64,000 nt of DNA from Aedes albopictus (Eukaryota > Arthropoda > Insecta > Diptera > Culicidae), in contig NC_085138.1 in the NCBI RefSeq assembly GCF_035046485.1, positions 290,638,256 to 290,702,255 on the forward strand, read 5' to 3'. The translations under genes and the position numbers were made by a program. Shown piece after piece: positions 46,264 through 58,597 of the stretch. Position 1 is the first letter of the stretch. Each line of letters opens with the position of its first letter. Below the pieces are notes generated by a model that was not told the DNA's origin, made no database searches, and saw only the letters and a list, made by a program, of their open reading frames with translations.

Positions 46264-46860
46264 TCATCTCAGAAAACAAATAAGATCATGCTACAAAAAT
46301 GAATTTCGTGCCGAAATATATGTTTTGAGCAAGATATTCGACTTTAAACATCAAAGTGATCCGTAACTGTGTGTGATCCATAACTGTGTAGGGACGGTAT
46401 ATCGAGTTTTCTCCGCAAAACGGTGTTGAGCTAGCTGCCAATAATGAGAGCACATGACGATATGCACCGTCAGTAGCACCGCTGCTAGTTAACGGCATCC
46501 CAAATACCATTCTCAAGCTATGGAAGTCCTTGAAATCACACTGGATCGGATTCTGCCTTCCCAAAATCACTTCAGAAAAGTTGAAGGGCGTAGCAAGACT
46601 AGAATAGAGCTGCGATATATGGATAATTATCATGAAGCTAACAATCGTCCCGTCTCCGACTGATGCAATAGTATCTAGCCAAATTCTGTATGGTATTGAG
46701 ATTACCTGCTGAGTATCGGAAACCCTTAGTTTATCCTACAAAGGTGTCATACCTAGGATAGGATGTGACAATTTGTATTTCTAATTTCATAGCCTGCTGT
46801 CTCGCTTATCCGCTTTACTAAGATTGTTGGTTCCCAAATTGATCCCTTTTAAGCGCTGTT
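46264..46860. other. Unassigned sequence, probably dynein intron 5
   Basis: No dynein-like exon was found on the minus strand here. Confidence 0.4.
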
Positions 46861-46889
46861 TGCAGTTCAGAAGAAATTTTTCGGCCTAT

Positions 46890-47045
46890 CTTGATGCATG
46901 GGAAATTCCTTGCCTGAATCGCCCAAGAAACCGTTTTTCTTCGATCACAGTACGCAGTTGCGAAGAAATGACAGTTCAAATGGCAGTCACCGTGGAAAGT
47001 TTCTGCCAGGAATCGGTCAAGAAGTTTCTTGAGCGATTCCTTTCA
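46890..47045. mobile_element. Possible short MITE
   Basis: GAATCGCCCAAGAAACC at 46917 is mirrored by GTTTCTTGAGCGATTCC at 47025-47042. Ends not resolved. Confidence 0.4.
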
Positions 47046-47431
47046 AACACCAAACTAGGCTTTAGGGTGAGAGATTTCCGATAACTTCAAACTTCATCAG
47101 TTTTTCTTCTGGCTGCTCTTCTTCACTCAAACTTTTTAGAAATAATTGAAAAATTAAATTGCTCGAATTTGTATTATTGTTCACATGAAGCGTGGCATTC
47201 TATTTTTATGACTTTGTGAATGTACTAGAACTACATGATGGAATGTTGTTAAACTAAGTCCATTGCATGGTCAGAGACTGAGCAAAAGAAGTGTCAGTCT
47301 CTACTAAAACGGAAGTGCGTTGATTGTTACCTGTTGTATGATCAAGTTACAAATTTGTCTCAGTAAAACTGAAAAGAGAAAGTTCATATTGCTCCCTAGA
47401 ATCTGTTCATGTGCTGTTCACTTCTACTTAC

Positions 47432-48753
47432 CGATTAATTTTGCAGAGTGACAATAGTACAGTGAGTTGGACCAAATAAGACAAACGACGTGCATCAACG
47501 GTTTCAGCAACACTTTGCACTCGGAGAACTCGGTATCTTCCAGTTGCTGGAAATGCCGAGTCAGTGGATTCAGGTACAGTGTTATATCACGTGCTTCAGC
47601 CAAGGCTGCGAACAATCAGATACCGATCATTTGTGAACCGATCAAGAACGATTTGAAGGACGAACCTGTTACTACATTCTTAAACAGTGTCTTAAAACAA
47701 GGATAGTATGCGCTATCAGTGAATTCCAAGATCAGTGCCATGCTTCGGATTCTTTCGTGTCGAAGTTGTTCGTAGATATAGGTAAGATTTTTGAGTCGGT
47801 TGTTCCAGAAGTTGATCTCTGCGTTAGAGAAGATTGTGATTAGTCAAGTTCCGCTTGGCGATCATGCAGCTTTATTTCTCACCAGCGGATGGGACCGGAT
47901 TCTGTCCACCGTTGAAAGCATTCGCACTGGATTCAAGCATTACGTCGTTCACCTGGGTGGCCCATTTGATTACGACACCTTCGATCGCGCTCTTCAGGTA
48001 GAGGTTGATCGAACATTCCGCATTGACCACTAGCTCTTTTGCGGTCTGCACACATTTATCAACTCCTACGGGCATTGGTAGAACGGTCTGTCCACTAACT
48101 TGACCCTGGACTTGATAGACGGTGCTTTTCAGGCTGTGAACCTGCTTTTGTACATCTTGTGCGACCATTTCCGGCCACCCTTGGTGATTCTCCGAGTTGG
48201 ATAGCAGGGGTACGAAGATTTCGTCTACGAGGCATGACAGCTGATCGATAGTGCGAGTCGCTAAATCACCTACTACTAAACAATCTTTGCAGCCCTCGCG
48301 GGGCACTTCTATCGCATTTTTCTTAACAAAATAAACTCCTGAAAATTACGATGGACACTTGGTTGAGTAAGGGATGAATTAAGCAGGTATCGTCACACAC
48401 GTACCTTTATTCTTTAACTGCTGAATAGGAAAACTTACTATTGGGATTAACTGTGCCGATGGAGTGAGTATAATTATCAAGACTAACGATGCAGGATTAT
48501 CGAAAAATTCCTTCATAACTGCTTTGTGCTCTTCACTGTCGGGAGAAAAGCAGGTGGTATTAGCATTTGACATGAATGATACAACTAGGCAATGAGTAGT
48601 TCTACTCTAAGTGTTAAAGTGAATCTATTTTACTGCTTACAATGTGACTAAACGGTGCCATTTTTCCGGCTTCAATTTGAGCGTTTTCTGTACGAACGAA
48701 CCAAGGAACTCGAACCGGGGATCCGAGTTGCTACTTCCACTGCCTCCATCCAT
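47432..48753 (-). CDS. Axonemal dynein heavy chain, beta-type (DNAH9/11/17-like), 5' exons only
   Basis: Five minus-strand exons with GT..AG junctions: 48753-48641, 48535-48405, 48338-47883, 47818-47666 and 47605-47432; 342 codons plus one base with frame kept throughout. The start follows dynein form: after a short Ser-rich leader come DPRFEFLGSFVQKTLKLKPE and KWHRLVTF. Later come EEHKAVMKEFFDNP, KNKGVYFVKKN, DQLSCLVDEIFVPLLSN, WPEMVAQDVQKQVHSLK, VQGQVSGQTVLPMPVG, EINFWNNRLKNLTYIYEQL and LLKPLMHVVCLIWSNSLYY, the N-terminal tail region (DHC_N1) that binds other chains. The family makes motor proteins of about 4,500 residues driving cilia and sperm flagella; in insects expression is expected in testis and sensory neurons. 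The AAA motor lies outside the window. Exon 5 ends at a good donor (ATCG/GTAAGT), and no sixth exon was found to its left. Confidence 0.85.
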
Positions 48754-49268
48754 TTTTTATACACCCTTCTTAGGTGGTCGTGCGCGTGGGATGGTGCGAA
48801 AAAACGGGGTGTAATTTATTTCTTTCTTTTATTAGCTTGTTGCTCTTAAATGTAGGTGTATTGCTTGGTCTGCGAGAAAAAAAAATGGAGAAAGATCGAC
48901 AATGTCAAGTACCATTCCAATTTGTATTTTAAAGCCAATTAAGCGGCATTTTAAATTGTTGTATGAAGTTCTGTAATAATTGTAATTCAGTCAAGTTCAA
49001 CCATCGTCGAATGGAAATCTATAACTTGCAATGTAACATGAGTTAGTCAACAGCTTTTTTTATAACAAATAGATTCTGAAACTTTAGTGGAATAAACCTA
49101 GAAAATCGCAGCATGTAACTGCAAATTATCTGTGTTTGTCAGCTGAGTCATGTATGCCCATAGTTTTACTGAGGCAAACTATAAATGGAGTTATTGGAAG
49201 CGTCTACGAGTGCAAATAGACTTTTCTCTAGAACGGTTGGTCTTAACCCTTCAGGACGCGCGCCGTTG
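48754..49268 (-). promoter_or_regulatory. 5' flank of the dynein gene
   Basis: It must include the dynein promoter on the minus strand. No convincing core element is seen. AT-rich beyond 48870. Confidence 0.3.
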
Positions 49269-49598
49269 TTAACCTTCACATACCCGCACCTCGACATCTC
49301 ATTTTCAAAATGCTGGCATTTCGTCAATTTTCAGCTGATTTTTTTGAAGTCGCCCTCAATCGATCACAATTTGGTGCTAGTCTATTATACTCAAGTGGCC
49401 ATGCAATATCCGGAACCATTCCGGAGATATTCCGGATTGTACTGGGGTCAGGGGGGGTGCCAAAATGGCAAAAAGTGATTATTTCGTGGGTTATTGCATT
49501 TGAATCATCAATTTTCAGCGTAACTTTTGTTGCGAGCAATGAAACACAACTGCAATAACCAGATTTGTATAAGTTGACCGGTCCGGACCACCGTGACA

Positions 49599-51180
49599 GG
49601 TTCCGCGGGGGCCTCATTGGGGACACTTTTGGTTTTCAACCAAAACATGTCATGCGACGTACCAAACTCCATGATTTCGAGAGAATGAAACAGAAAAGGT
49701 ACACTGAAGTATGTATCAACTGATATGGCCGCTCCGGAACACCTGAAACAGGTTCCGTGGGGGCCTCGTTGGGGACACTTCTATTTTTCAACCAAAACAA
49801 GTCGTGCGACGTATCAAACTTCCTGATTTCGAGAGAATGAGACCGAAAAGGTAGACTGAAGTATGTATCAACTGATATGGCCGATCCGAAACACCTGGAA
49901 CAGGTTCCACGGGGGCCTCATTGGGGACACTTCTGTTTTTCAACTAAAACAAGTCGTGCGACGTATCAAACTTCCAGATTTGAAGAGAATGAGACAGAAA
50001 AAGTACTCTGAAGTATGTATCAACTGATATGGCCGCTCCGGAACACCTGGAACAGGTTCCGCGGGGGCCTCATTGGGGACACTTCTGTTTTTCAACCAAA
50101 ACAAGTCGTGCGACGTATCAAACTTCCATATTTCGAGAGAATGAGACAGAAAAAGTAGACTGAAGTATGTATCAACTCATATGGCCGATCCGGAACACCT
50201 GGAACAGGTTCCACGGGGGCGTCATTGGGGACACTTCTGTTTTTCAACCAAAACAAGTCGTGAGATGTATCAAACTTCCAGATTTCGAGAGAATGAGACA
50301 GAAAAAGTAGACTGAAGTATGTATCAACTAATATGGCCGATCCGGAACACCTGGAACAGGTTCCACGGGGGCCTCGTTGGGGACACTTCTGTTTTTCCAA
50401 CAAAACAAGTCGTGCGACGTATCAAACTTCCAGATTTCGAGAGAATGAGACAGAAAAAGTACACTGAAGTATGTATCAACTGATATGGCCGCTCCGGAAC
50501 ACCTGGAACAGGTTCCGCGGGGGCGTTATTGGGGACACTTCTGTTTTTTCAACCAAAACAAGTCGTGCGACGTATCAAACTTCATGATTTCGGGAGAATG
50601 AGACAGTAAAGGTGGACTGAGGTATGTATCAACTCATATGGCCACTCCGGAACACCTGGAACTGGTTCCGTGGGGGCCTCTTTGTGGACACTTCTGTTTT
50701 TCAGCCAAAACAAGTCGTGCGACGTATCAAGCTTCCTGATTTCGAGAGAATGAGAGAGAAAAAGTAGACTGAAGTATGTATCAACTGATATGGCCAATCT
50801 GGAACACCTGGAACAGAGCCCATATAGCCGAGGCGGTAAACGCACGGGTATTCAGCATGACCATGCTGAGGGTGACGGGTTCGATTCCCGGTCGGACCAG
50901 GATCTTTTCGTAAAGGAAATTTCCTTGACTTCCTTGGGCATAGAGTATCTTCGTGCCTGCCACACGATATACACATGCAAAATGGTCATTGGCAGAGGAA
51001 TCTCTCAGTTAAAAACTGTGGAAGTGCTCATTGAACACTAAGCTGAGAAGCCGGCTTTGTCCTAGTGAGGACGTTATGCCAAGAAGAGGAGAGGAGGAGG
51101 AACAGGTTCCGCGGGGGCCTCATTGGGGACACTTCTGGTTTTCAACCAAAAAATACCATGCGTCGTATCAAACTTCATGA
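49599..51180 (+). repeat. 152-bp tandem repeat, left array
   Basis: Units start with GGTTCCGCGGGGGCCTCATT at 49599, 49751, 49903, 50055, 50207, 50359, 50511 and 50664, and again near 51104 after a SINE insertion. Period is 152 bp, with one 153. Units also carry AAGTCGTGCGACGTATCAAA and GTATGTATCAACTGATATGG. Confidence 0.9.
50817..51098 (+). mobile_element. Feilai: Feilai-type SINE, full length
   Basis: A box (TAGCCGAGGCGG) and B box (GGTTCGATTCC) are followed by the Feilai body and the AAGAAGAGGAGAGGAGGA tail. The 7-bp target duplication GGAACAG (50810-50816 and 51099-51105) lies in a 152-bp unit, so it inserted after the array formed. Confidence 0.9.
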
Positions 51181-52059
51181 TTTCGAATGAATAAAACACT
51201 TTGAAGGATTGGAAGGTACAAAATGATGAGAAGACCTCTGGTCTTCCTAGGTTATGCTTCAGGAAATCCTGTACGCATGTGGAATGTCCACGTTACGCGT
51301 AATACGAACGATGATCGTCAGCAAGAGATGAACCACGCTTTCCCCTATAGCGAAACAAATATACACAAAGTTGTAAGAAACGTACAGTCATACCACGATT
51401 ATGGTCACCCTCAATAATGGGTCATTTCCATTTCAATAGCGTAGTGAACTAACTAACTAATAATTGTGATAGAGGGGACAATGATTGTGCAATGACATTA
51501 TGGTAGAAAGAAAATATTTTAGGAATATTGAAGACTAATCTCGTGCAGATTGTGTTGGCAACGAATTGGGATTGAACAGCAAGTATATTGTAGTATTTCA
51601 TATGTCATTTATCTACTGTATATTATTTTTTATTTTAATTTTAAACTTGCATGCTGCTACCAAGGTAGGAACAAATAACAGGAGGATATAAAATTTTGCA
51701 ATTGAAATTGAATACAGTCATGGAGCTATTTGTAATCCTATACACCCATATTTATTCTATTTCGGAACAAAGCGATTACATTGCTACAATGGTAGTAAAG
51801 TCTTCGAAACTGTAGTTTGCACAAATTGCAAATCAAAAGCCTAGAGATGGCTACTTCGATTGTTATCTGTTGTGTGTTGTTATTTAGATATAGAAGAAGT
51901 TAAAAACATATTATAAGTATAAAAAGTATTTTTGGAAATAAACATCTAACCTTTTATTTTTTCAAACATATGCCGATTTTTCCGAAAATATACAGCTTGT
52001 GTACGTTTTGTGGATTGCTTAATCTAAAATTAAAAAGAATCTATGGGAAGTTTTCTAGA
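51181..52059. other. Centre of the 152-bp foldback
   Basis: Single-copy-looking AT-rich spacer without a recognisable gene. Confidence 0.5.
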
Positions 52060-52964
52060 GCGCCCTTTCAAGTCGATACCGAGTCAAGTCTACTTAGTTT
52101 TATCTTATTTCTGGCTTATTCATTCGAAATCATGAAGTTTGATATGTTGCACGGCAGGTTTTGATTGTAAACCAGAAGTGTCATCAATGACGCCACCGCG
52201 GAACCTGTGCTAGATATGCCAAGGTGGCCATATTAGTTGACACAGACTTAAGTCTATCATTTTTGGCTTATTCATTTGAAAACATGAGGTTTGATACGTC
52301 GCACGACATGGTTTGGTTGAAAACCAGATGTGTCCCTAATGAGGCCCCCGCGGAACCTGCTCCAGTTGTTCCGGAGCAGCCATATCAGTTGATACATACT
52401 GCAGTCTACCTTTTCTGTCTCATTCTCTCGCAATCATGAAGTTTGATACGTCGTACGACTTGTTTTGGCTGAAAAACAGAAGTGTCCCCAGTGAGGCCCC
52501 CGCGGAACCTGTTACAGGTGTTCCGGAGCGGCCATATCAGTTGATACATACTTCAGTCTACCTTCTCTGTCTCATTCTCTCGAAATCAGGAAGTTTGATA
52601 CGTCGCACGACCTGTTTTGGTTGAAAAATAAAAGGGTCCCCAATGAGGCCCCCGCGGAACCTGTTCCAGGTGTTCGGGAGCGGCCATATGAGTTGATACA
52701 TACTTCAGTGTACTTTTTCTGTCTCATTCTCTCGAAATCAGGGAGTTTGATACGTCGCACGACTTGTTTTGGTTGAAAAACAGAAGTGTCCCCAATGAGG
52801 CCCCCGCGGAACCTGTTCCAGGTGTTCCGGATCGGCCATATCAGTTGATACATACTTCAGTCTACCTTTTCTGTCTCATTCTCTCGAAATCAGGAAGTTT
52901 GATACGTCGCACGACTTGTTTTGGTTGAAAAACAGAAGTGTCCCCAATGAGGCCCCCGCGGAAC
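52060..52964 (-). repeat. 152-bp tandem repeat, right array (inverted)
   Basis: About six units in reverse orientation (GGAACCTGTTCCAGGTGTTC-like starts near 52200, 52351, 52504, 52658 and 52809). The innermost units are the most diverged. Confidence 0.85.
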
Positions 52965-53524
52965 CTGTCACGGTAGTCCGGATCGGTCAACTTATACAAA
53001 TATGGTTATTGCAGTTGTGTTTCATTGCTCGCAACAAAAATTACGCTGAAAATTGATGATTCAAATACAATAACCCACGAAATAATCACTTTTTGACATT
53101 TTGGCACGCCCCCTGACCCCAGTACAATCCGGAATATCTCCGGAATGGTTCCGGATATTGCATGGCCACTTGAGTACAATAGACTAGCACCAAATTATCA
53201 TCGATTAAGGGCGACTTCAAAAAAATCGGCTGAAAATTGACGAAAGGCCAGCATTTTGAAAATGAGATGTCGAGGTGCGGGTATGTGAAGGTTAAAAAAA
53301 AATACAACACTACCAAAAAACCTCGCTCGTCGTATACAGCGCCAGTGCGGAGCTGTTTTGGGATCAAACAGACGCGCGTCCTGATACGGCTAGTAAACAT
53401 TTTGGGACCAGGATGGACCAAAATGTACAAGCAAAGCCAGGAGGATACAAAATGTAAGCAGTTATTTGCTTAAAATATAAATCAGGACGGTACTTGATTC
53501 ATTATAGTAATTATTATACATATA

Positions 53525-54483
53525 CAGGGTGTTAGGTTCCCGAGTGCAAACTTTTTAAAGGGTGATAGAGGACCATAAATGGAGAAAAAAATTGGTCTAC
53601 GCATATGGTCAAATCTCAACCGTTACGTAGTTATTGAACTTCCCATGTTTATGACTCTTATTGCCTTAACTGGCAATAACTTGAAAATGGTCAAACTTAT
53701 CGAAGTTTTTTTACCCTTATTCGAAAGATTATTGAATTTTCTAATAAATGGCATCTTTGAATCGATTGGTTTAGTTAAATAACTAAGTTTTCTAGAGCAA
53801 AATGGCTAAAAATAGTGTATTTTTATTGGTTGTTGTCAATTATCTTTGAAACATGCGTAATAAATAAAAATTCTTTCTTTGGCAAAGTTGTGGCTCCTGT
53901 TACACTCTACAATTCGTTCTTTGACACCAAACTTCTAGCTCTTATCGTTTTCTTGCAATTTTGATTTAAATGTGCGGCACTATGCGCAAAAAAGTGCTTT
54001 CCATGACAGTTGCAAATTTATGATCTGAAATGCGATGTTAAAATCGAAATTTCAACAAAACGATAAGAGATAGAAGTTTGGTGTCAAAGAACGAATTGTA
54101 GAGTGTAACAGGAGCCACAACTTTGCCAAAGAAAGAATTTTTATTTATTACGCATGTTTCAAAGATAATTGACAAAAACCAATAAAAATACATTATTTTT
54201 AGCTATTTTGATCTAGAAAACTTAGTTATTTAACTAAACCAATCGATTCAAAGATGACATTTGTTAGAAAATTCAATAATCTTTCGAATAAGGGTAAAAA
54301 AACTTCGATAAGTTTGACCATTTTCAAGTTATTGCCAGATAAGGCAATAAGAGTCATAAACATGGGAAGTTCAATAACTACGTAACGATTGAGATTTGAC
54401 CATATGCGTAGAACAATTTTTTTCTCCATTTATGGTCCTCTATCACCCTTTAAAAAGTTTGCACTCAGGAACCTAACACCCTG
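53525..54483. mobile_element. Nearly complete 959-bp palindromic element, TA target
   Basis: The ends CAGGGTGTTAGGTTC and its complement are flanked by TA (53523-53524 and 54484-54485). The arms of about 430 bp are almost identical, since a chance 67-codon frame is kept in both with few changes; the spacer is about 90 bp. TA duplication suggests the Tc1/mariner/pogo group. No transposase. Confidence 0.85.
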
Positions 54484-54639
54484 TATGATAAAAAATCAAA
54501 ATTCAAAACCATTTCAAAATATTTTCGAAGACATGTGGACGGTTTGAAAGTGATCGTTTATAGTTTCCTCGCAGTGAATTCAGCTTCGATCTTATGGCAG
54601 CAATGTTATACACTAAACATTTTGATACAGAATGAACTC

Positions 54640-54923
54640 CTCTCCTCTTCTTGGCGTAACGTCCTCACTGGGACAAAGCCTGCTTCTCAGCTTAGTGTTC
54701 TATGAGCACTTCCACAGTTATTAACTGAGAGCTTCCTCTGCCAATGACCATTTTGCATGTGTATATCGTGTGGCAGGCACGAAGATACTCTATGCCCAAG
54801 GAAGTCAAGGAAATTTCCTTTACGAAAAGATCCTGGACCGACCGGGAATCGAACCCGTCACCCTCAGCATGGTCATGCTGAATACCCGTGCGTTTACCGC
54901 CTCGGCTATATGGGCCCTCGTGT
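54640..54923 (-). mobile_element. Feilai: Feilai-type SINE, full length
   Basis: Minus-strand copy with B box (near 54843-54856) and A box near 54895-54907. The tail complement CTCTCCTCTTCTTGGCG is at the left. The 10-bp target duplication GAATGAACTC lies at 54630-54639 and 54924-54933. Confidence 0.9.
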
Positions 54924-54933
54924 GAATGAACTC

Positions 54934-56293
54934 TCCCGATGAAAGGGTAAGTTGTAATACATTCTCTATCTATTGACATTAGAAGGATTATTTTACAATT
55001 TTCATTTGTAAATTAAATGTACGCTGCTTGACTTCGATCGTAGATGAATTCTATCCGGTTGGAATCTTTAAACTATCACTTAACTTCTAGATGCCGGTTC
55101 CTTAGAGCCGTAGTTCGATGCGAAGTTACAGTAGTTGCAGTACTTTATACGTATCAGTAAGTAGTACTTTATACGTATTAGTAAGCAGTACTGCACCTAA
55201 AATGACACTGTATTTGGAAGTTGCTCATCCTTGAAGATCATCCTAGAAATTGAACATCATGCCAGAACAAACTTTGAGCTAATCAATCCAAGAGCCAAGT
55301 TAATTGTTGATGTTTCGATCGAGCTCTGCATTAGAAAAATATCTACTAAATAGTTTTAAACATTACCTAAAAGCTATCTAGATTACGTATTAGTTTATTC
55401 ATATTTTTAATCGTGTTGTGAAACGTTATTTATTCCGGAAATATTTCGGAGTTTTAATGACTCGTTCACTAACTGAGCACGAATTATTCTGCTGTTTTAT
55501 TTGTCGCGTTCGGTGTCTTATCGCACGTTTCCACTAGACTTTTCTGCCATCTCCAGCGATACCAGAGCAATGATCAAGTAAAACATAAATTGGCCATAAC
55601 ACTACATTCCCAATAAACTCAATCGCACTTTGTAAAGATGAACATATCCACTACAGCTTTCTCTGCCGCAGTACTCGGCATTTGTTCAGTATTCATGCAG
55701 TCCTAAAACATAGTAACAATTACCTAGTCTAATAATCTACCAAATCTAATAAATATATGCAGACCCTTGACGAAGTCGTTTTGAACTGCAAATCTGTTCT
55801 CAGTCAGGACCAGTTTCTGTTTTTTTTTCATCATCAACACTTATTCTCATTTTGAAAAATGTTGATGTGAAATTTCGCTCTTTTTAAATTCAATAACATC
55901 AATTTAATTTAGAAAGGTTATCATGTTTTGAACATTTCACTTTTGCGTTATTCCTAAATATCAAACAAAATTGTTATTTTCGGATAGCTTGCTTGTTTGA
56001 CCACAATATCATATTCCAGTTAAGAAATCATATCCTGTACAGGTTTTTCAAAACAGCCATGAAAAAAAATAAAAATTTGTTCTTTCGTAAGGGGGATTTC
56101 TATCAAGGAAACCTTGTGAACCCGGTGTTTGCTACTTCCAGTAAAAATGAAATGGCAAACCCGCGTGTCATGCCTCGAGCCTGTGTGCTTGTTAACAACG
56201 CAATCTTTGCTACACTCAACCACCAGATATGTATGTGTTGTCACAATCGATTTATTTGTCCTCAACAGAAAATTCGTCTATTGTTATTTACCG
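54934..56293. other. Unassigned intergenic sequence
   Basis: No gene is supported. A short direct repeat (GTACTTTATACGTAT twice, 55140-55180) is present. Confidence 0.4.
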
Positions 56294-56295
56294 TA

Positions 56296-57176
56296 CACAC
56301 TTATATTTTTTCGCCGAATCTCGGCAAACAGATTGCCGAGATTGGCACCGCCGAGTGCTCGGCAATCATCTCAGCAAAAATACGATTTGCCGAGATCTCG
56401 GCAATCACAAAAATGACAGCTATCGATAGTTTTGCCGAAACCTCAGCAAATAGATTTGCTGATTGCTCGGCAAAAGTATTTTCAAAACAATAGGATTTGC
56501 TGAATCTCGGCATTTTTTTTTTGTTTTTATTTTAGGATGAAATGAAAAAGTTCAAAATAAATGGGAAATTTCGCCCCGCTTGGAAACACAATAAAAATGG
56601 TTATCGCTACGCAAGTTATAATAAGATATAATGAAATGATTGTCGAATATTTTCATTCGGATTCACTTCCTGGCAGGCAAAATTTCCGATCATCTCCTCG
56701 AGCGCGGTTGGGGTTGAAGTTTTATGTAGCCACTATTCTGTAGAATATTATATATAATCAATTAAAATGGAACATAATTAGCAATAATTTAATTGCCCAC
56801 AGCACGTTTTTGAAGTCATACTTACACTTCTTTGGCGCTCAGCTAAATTCCGGATCTCCTCAGCACTCTGAAGCACTAATTTATTTTGGTATCTTTTTTT
56901 TCACTGCGGCATGAAGGCTGCAAAAGTGACAGTTGTATTGCCGAGATCTCGGCAAGCTCATTTGCTGATTTCGTTAGAATGTGTGTTTACCGATGGGCTC
57001 AGCAAAAAATGCTGTCAGTTTCCGGAGTTTTCAAACAAATTGCTGATAGTTCAGTAAAATCTTCTGGCCAATCTCGGCAAAAACGTTTTGCTTGCTGATA
57101 TGTTCGCAAAATCTTGAGTTGCCGTTTGAAGTCGGCATATTTTTCTGCCGAGCTGGAGAATCAGTTATAAGTGTGT
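56296..57176. mobile_element. MITE with CACACTTAT ends and CCGAGATCTCGG motifs
   Basis: The ends (TA)CACACTTAT and ATAAGTGTG(TA) fit a TA-target Tc1/mariner-type element of about 0.9 kb. Both end regions are packed with TTGCCGAGATCTCGGCAA-like self-complementary motifs and GCTGATT/AATCAGC variants; the centre is AT-rich. It interrupts or abuts the 5' part of LINE family C. Confidence 0.7.
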
Positions 57177-57255
57177 ATGATGAACCATCCACTACGGATG
57201 GTTTCAAACAAGTCGTCGCATGCTAAACTTCAAAAGGCCTTCCACTAATTGTTGG

Positions 57256-57580
57256 CAGGGATGGGAACACTCACTTGCAAAGAGTTACACTTATTTTCTA
57301 TTTTCTCAGCTAAGGAACGTGCAATCAAGAACTGATGTATATGGACGACTTTTGCCGAATAAAGTAGGGGTCGCACACGCATAACAAAGTCGTCACAGAG
57401 TTGTCTTCGCAGTTCCCTAACGACTTCGGTATGCGTGTTCGACCCCTACTTTATTCGGCAAACTTTACGACAAAATCACAAAGCAAAAGTCGTCTATACA
57501 TCGTTCCTTGATTGCACGCTTCTGAGCTGAGAAAACAGCAAGTGAGTGTAACTCTTTGCAAGTGAGTGTTCCCATCCTTG
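57256..57580. mobile_element. hAT-like MITE in LINE family C
   Basis: The ends CAGGGATGGGAACACTCACT and AGTGAGTGTTCCCATCCTTG, with an 8-bp target duplication ATTGTTGG / AATGTTGG (57248-57255 and 57581-57588, one mismatch). Removing it rejoins the LINE endonuclease frame. The centre carries a second inverted pair (AATAAAGTAGGGGTCG). Confidence 0.85.
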
Positions 57581-57816
57581 AATGTTGGCATTGACGCTAA
57601 TGCTCACCATATCATCTGGGACAGCTCAGACATTAACTTGAGAGTCTCCTGTTTGATGGAGTACTTAAGTAGTACAGATCTCGGATTATTTAACATAGGC
57701 AACCGCCAAACCTTCATGGTATCTGTCAGAGAGGAAGTGTTAGATATAACGCTTTGTTCTAGTAGAATTAGTCACGAGCTGACCAATTGGTATGTGCCAG
57801 ATGAAGAATATTTATC

Positions 57817-57994
57817 GTGGAGCGGACCTGGTGTGATGGTTAGAACACTTGACTATCACGCCGAGGACCTGGGATCGAATCCCACTCCCGACAAACTCGC
57901 AAAATGTGAGTTCTTCCTTCGGAAGGGAAGTAAAGCGTGGGTCCCGAGATGAATTAGCCTAGGGCTAAAAATCTCGTTAATACAGATAAAAAAA
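57817..57994 (+). mobile_element. tRNA-derived SINE in LINE family C
   Basis: A 178-bp SINE with A-box region TGGTGTGATGGTTAG, B box GGGATCGAATCCC (near 57871) and a poly(A)-type tail. The 13-bp target duplication AAGAATATTTATC lies at 57804-57816 and 57995-58007, with the LINE endonuclease frame continuing on both sides. A different family from Feilai. Confidence 0.9.
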
Positions 57995-58597
57995 AAGAAT
58001 ATTTATCTGACCATCGCTACATCTTTTTTGAACATGTGAATGTTACTTCGCATACTTTGCGTTTCAGGAATCCCCGTTCAACAAACTGGGATCTCTTTAC
58101 TGACTTGGTTGCGGCCAAATTTCATGAATACTCACCATCCATTGACACTCCAAGTGATTTAGATGATGCCGTTGATACAAATACGACCTTCATCATGGAA
58201 GCTTTTGAAGAAGCATGCCCTCTGTGGTCTGTGAAGATCACAAGAGGAACCCCTTGGTGGAACTCTGATCTGGCGAAACTCAGGAAACAATGTAGAAAGA
58301 GTTGGAACAGACGACGTTCGGCTGAATCGGAGGCTTTCAGGTCGGCTCGCAAGGCCTACAGAAAAGCTCTCCGGTCTGCTGAACGATTCGGCAGGAAAAA
58401 CCTTTGTACGAATGTTTTCAGTTTGAGTGAAGTCAGTCAGTTAAACGAAATCCTTGCGAAATCTAAGGATTTCCGAGTGAACGAACTTCGTTTACCAAAT
58501 GGCGATTTCACTTCATATGATGAGGAAGTTCTAGAATGCTTATTCAGCACACACTTCCCCGGATGTGTGGATATTACATCTTCGGATGAACCTGATG

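Larger units (their letters stand above)
49269..53294. mobile_element. 4-kb foldback structure built of a 152-bp repeat
   Basis: The outer arms 49269-49598 and 52965-53294 are reverse complements (both carry AACCTTCACATACCCGCACC, CCGGAGATATTCCGG and TTGATGATTCAAAT-like segments). Inside each arm is a tandem array of a 152-bp unit, in opposite orientations, around a ~900-bp centre. CAGGACGCGCG motifs lie outside both ends (49252 and 53374), at different distances, so the true ends may lie further out. No transposase frame. Confidence 0.8.

Noticed and set aside
46824..47084. Dynein exon 6 in 46264-47110
   Set aside because: The minus-strand translation lacks dynein tail motifs and the region holds an inverted-repeat element.
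53579..54429. 67-residue frames repeated at 53579-53782 and 54226-54429 as a small gene family
   Set aside because: They are the two arms of one palindromic element.
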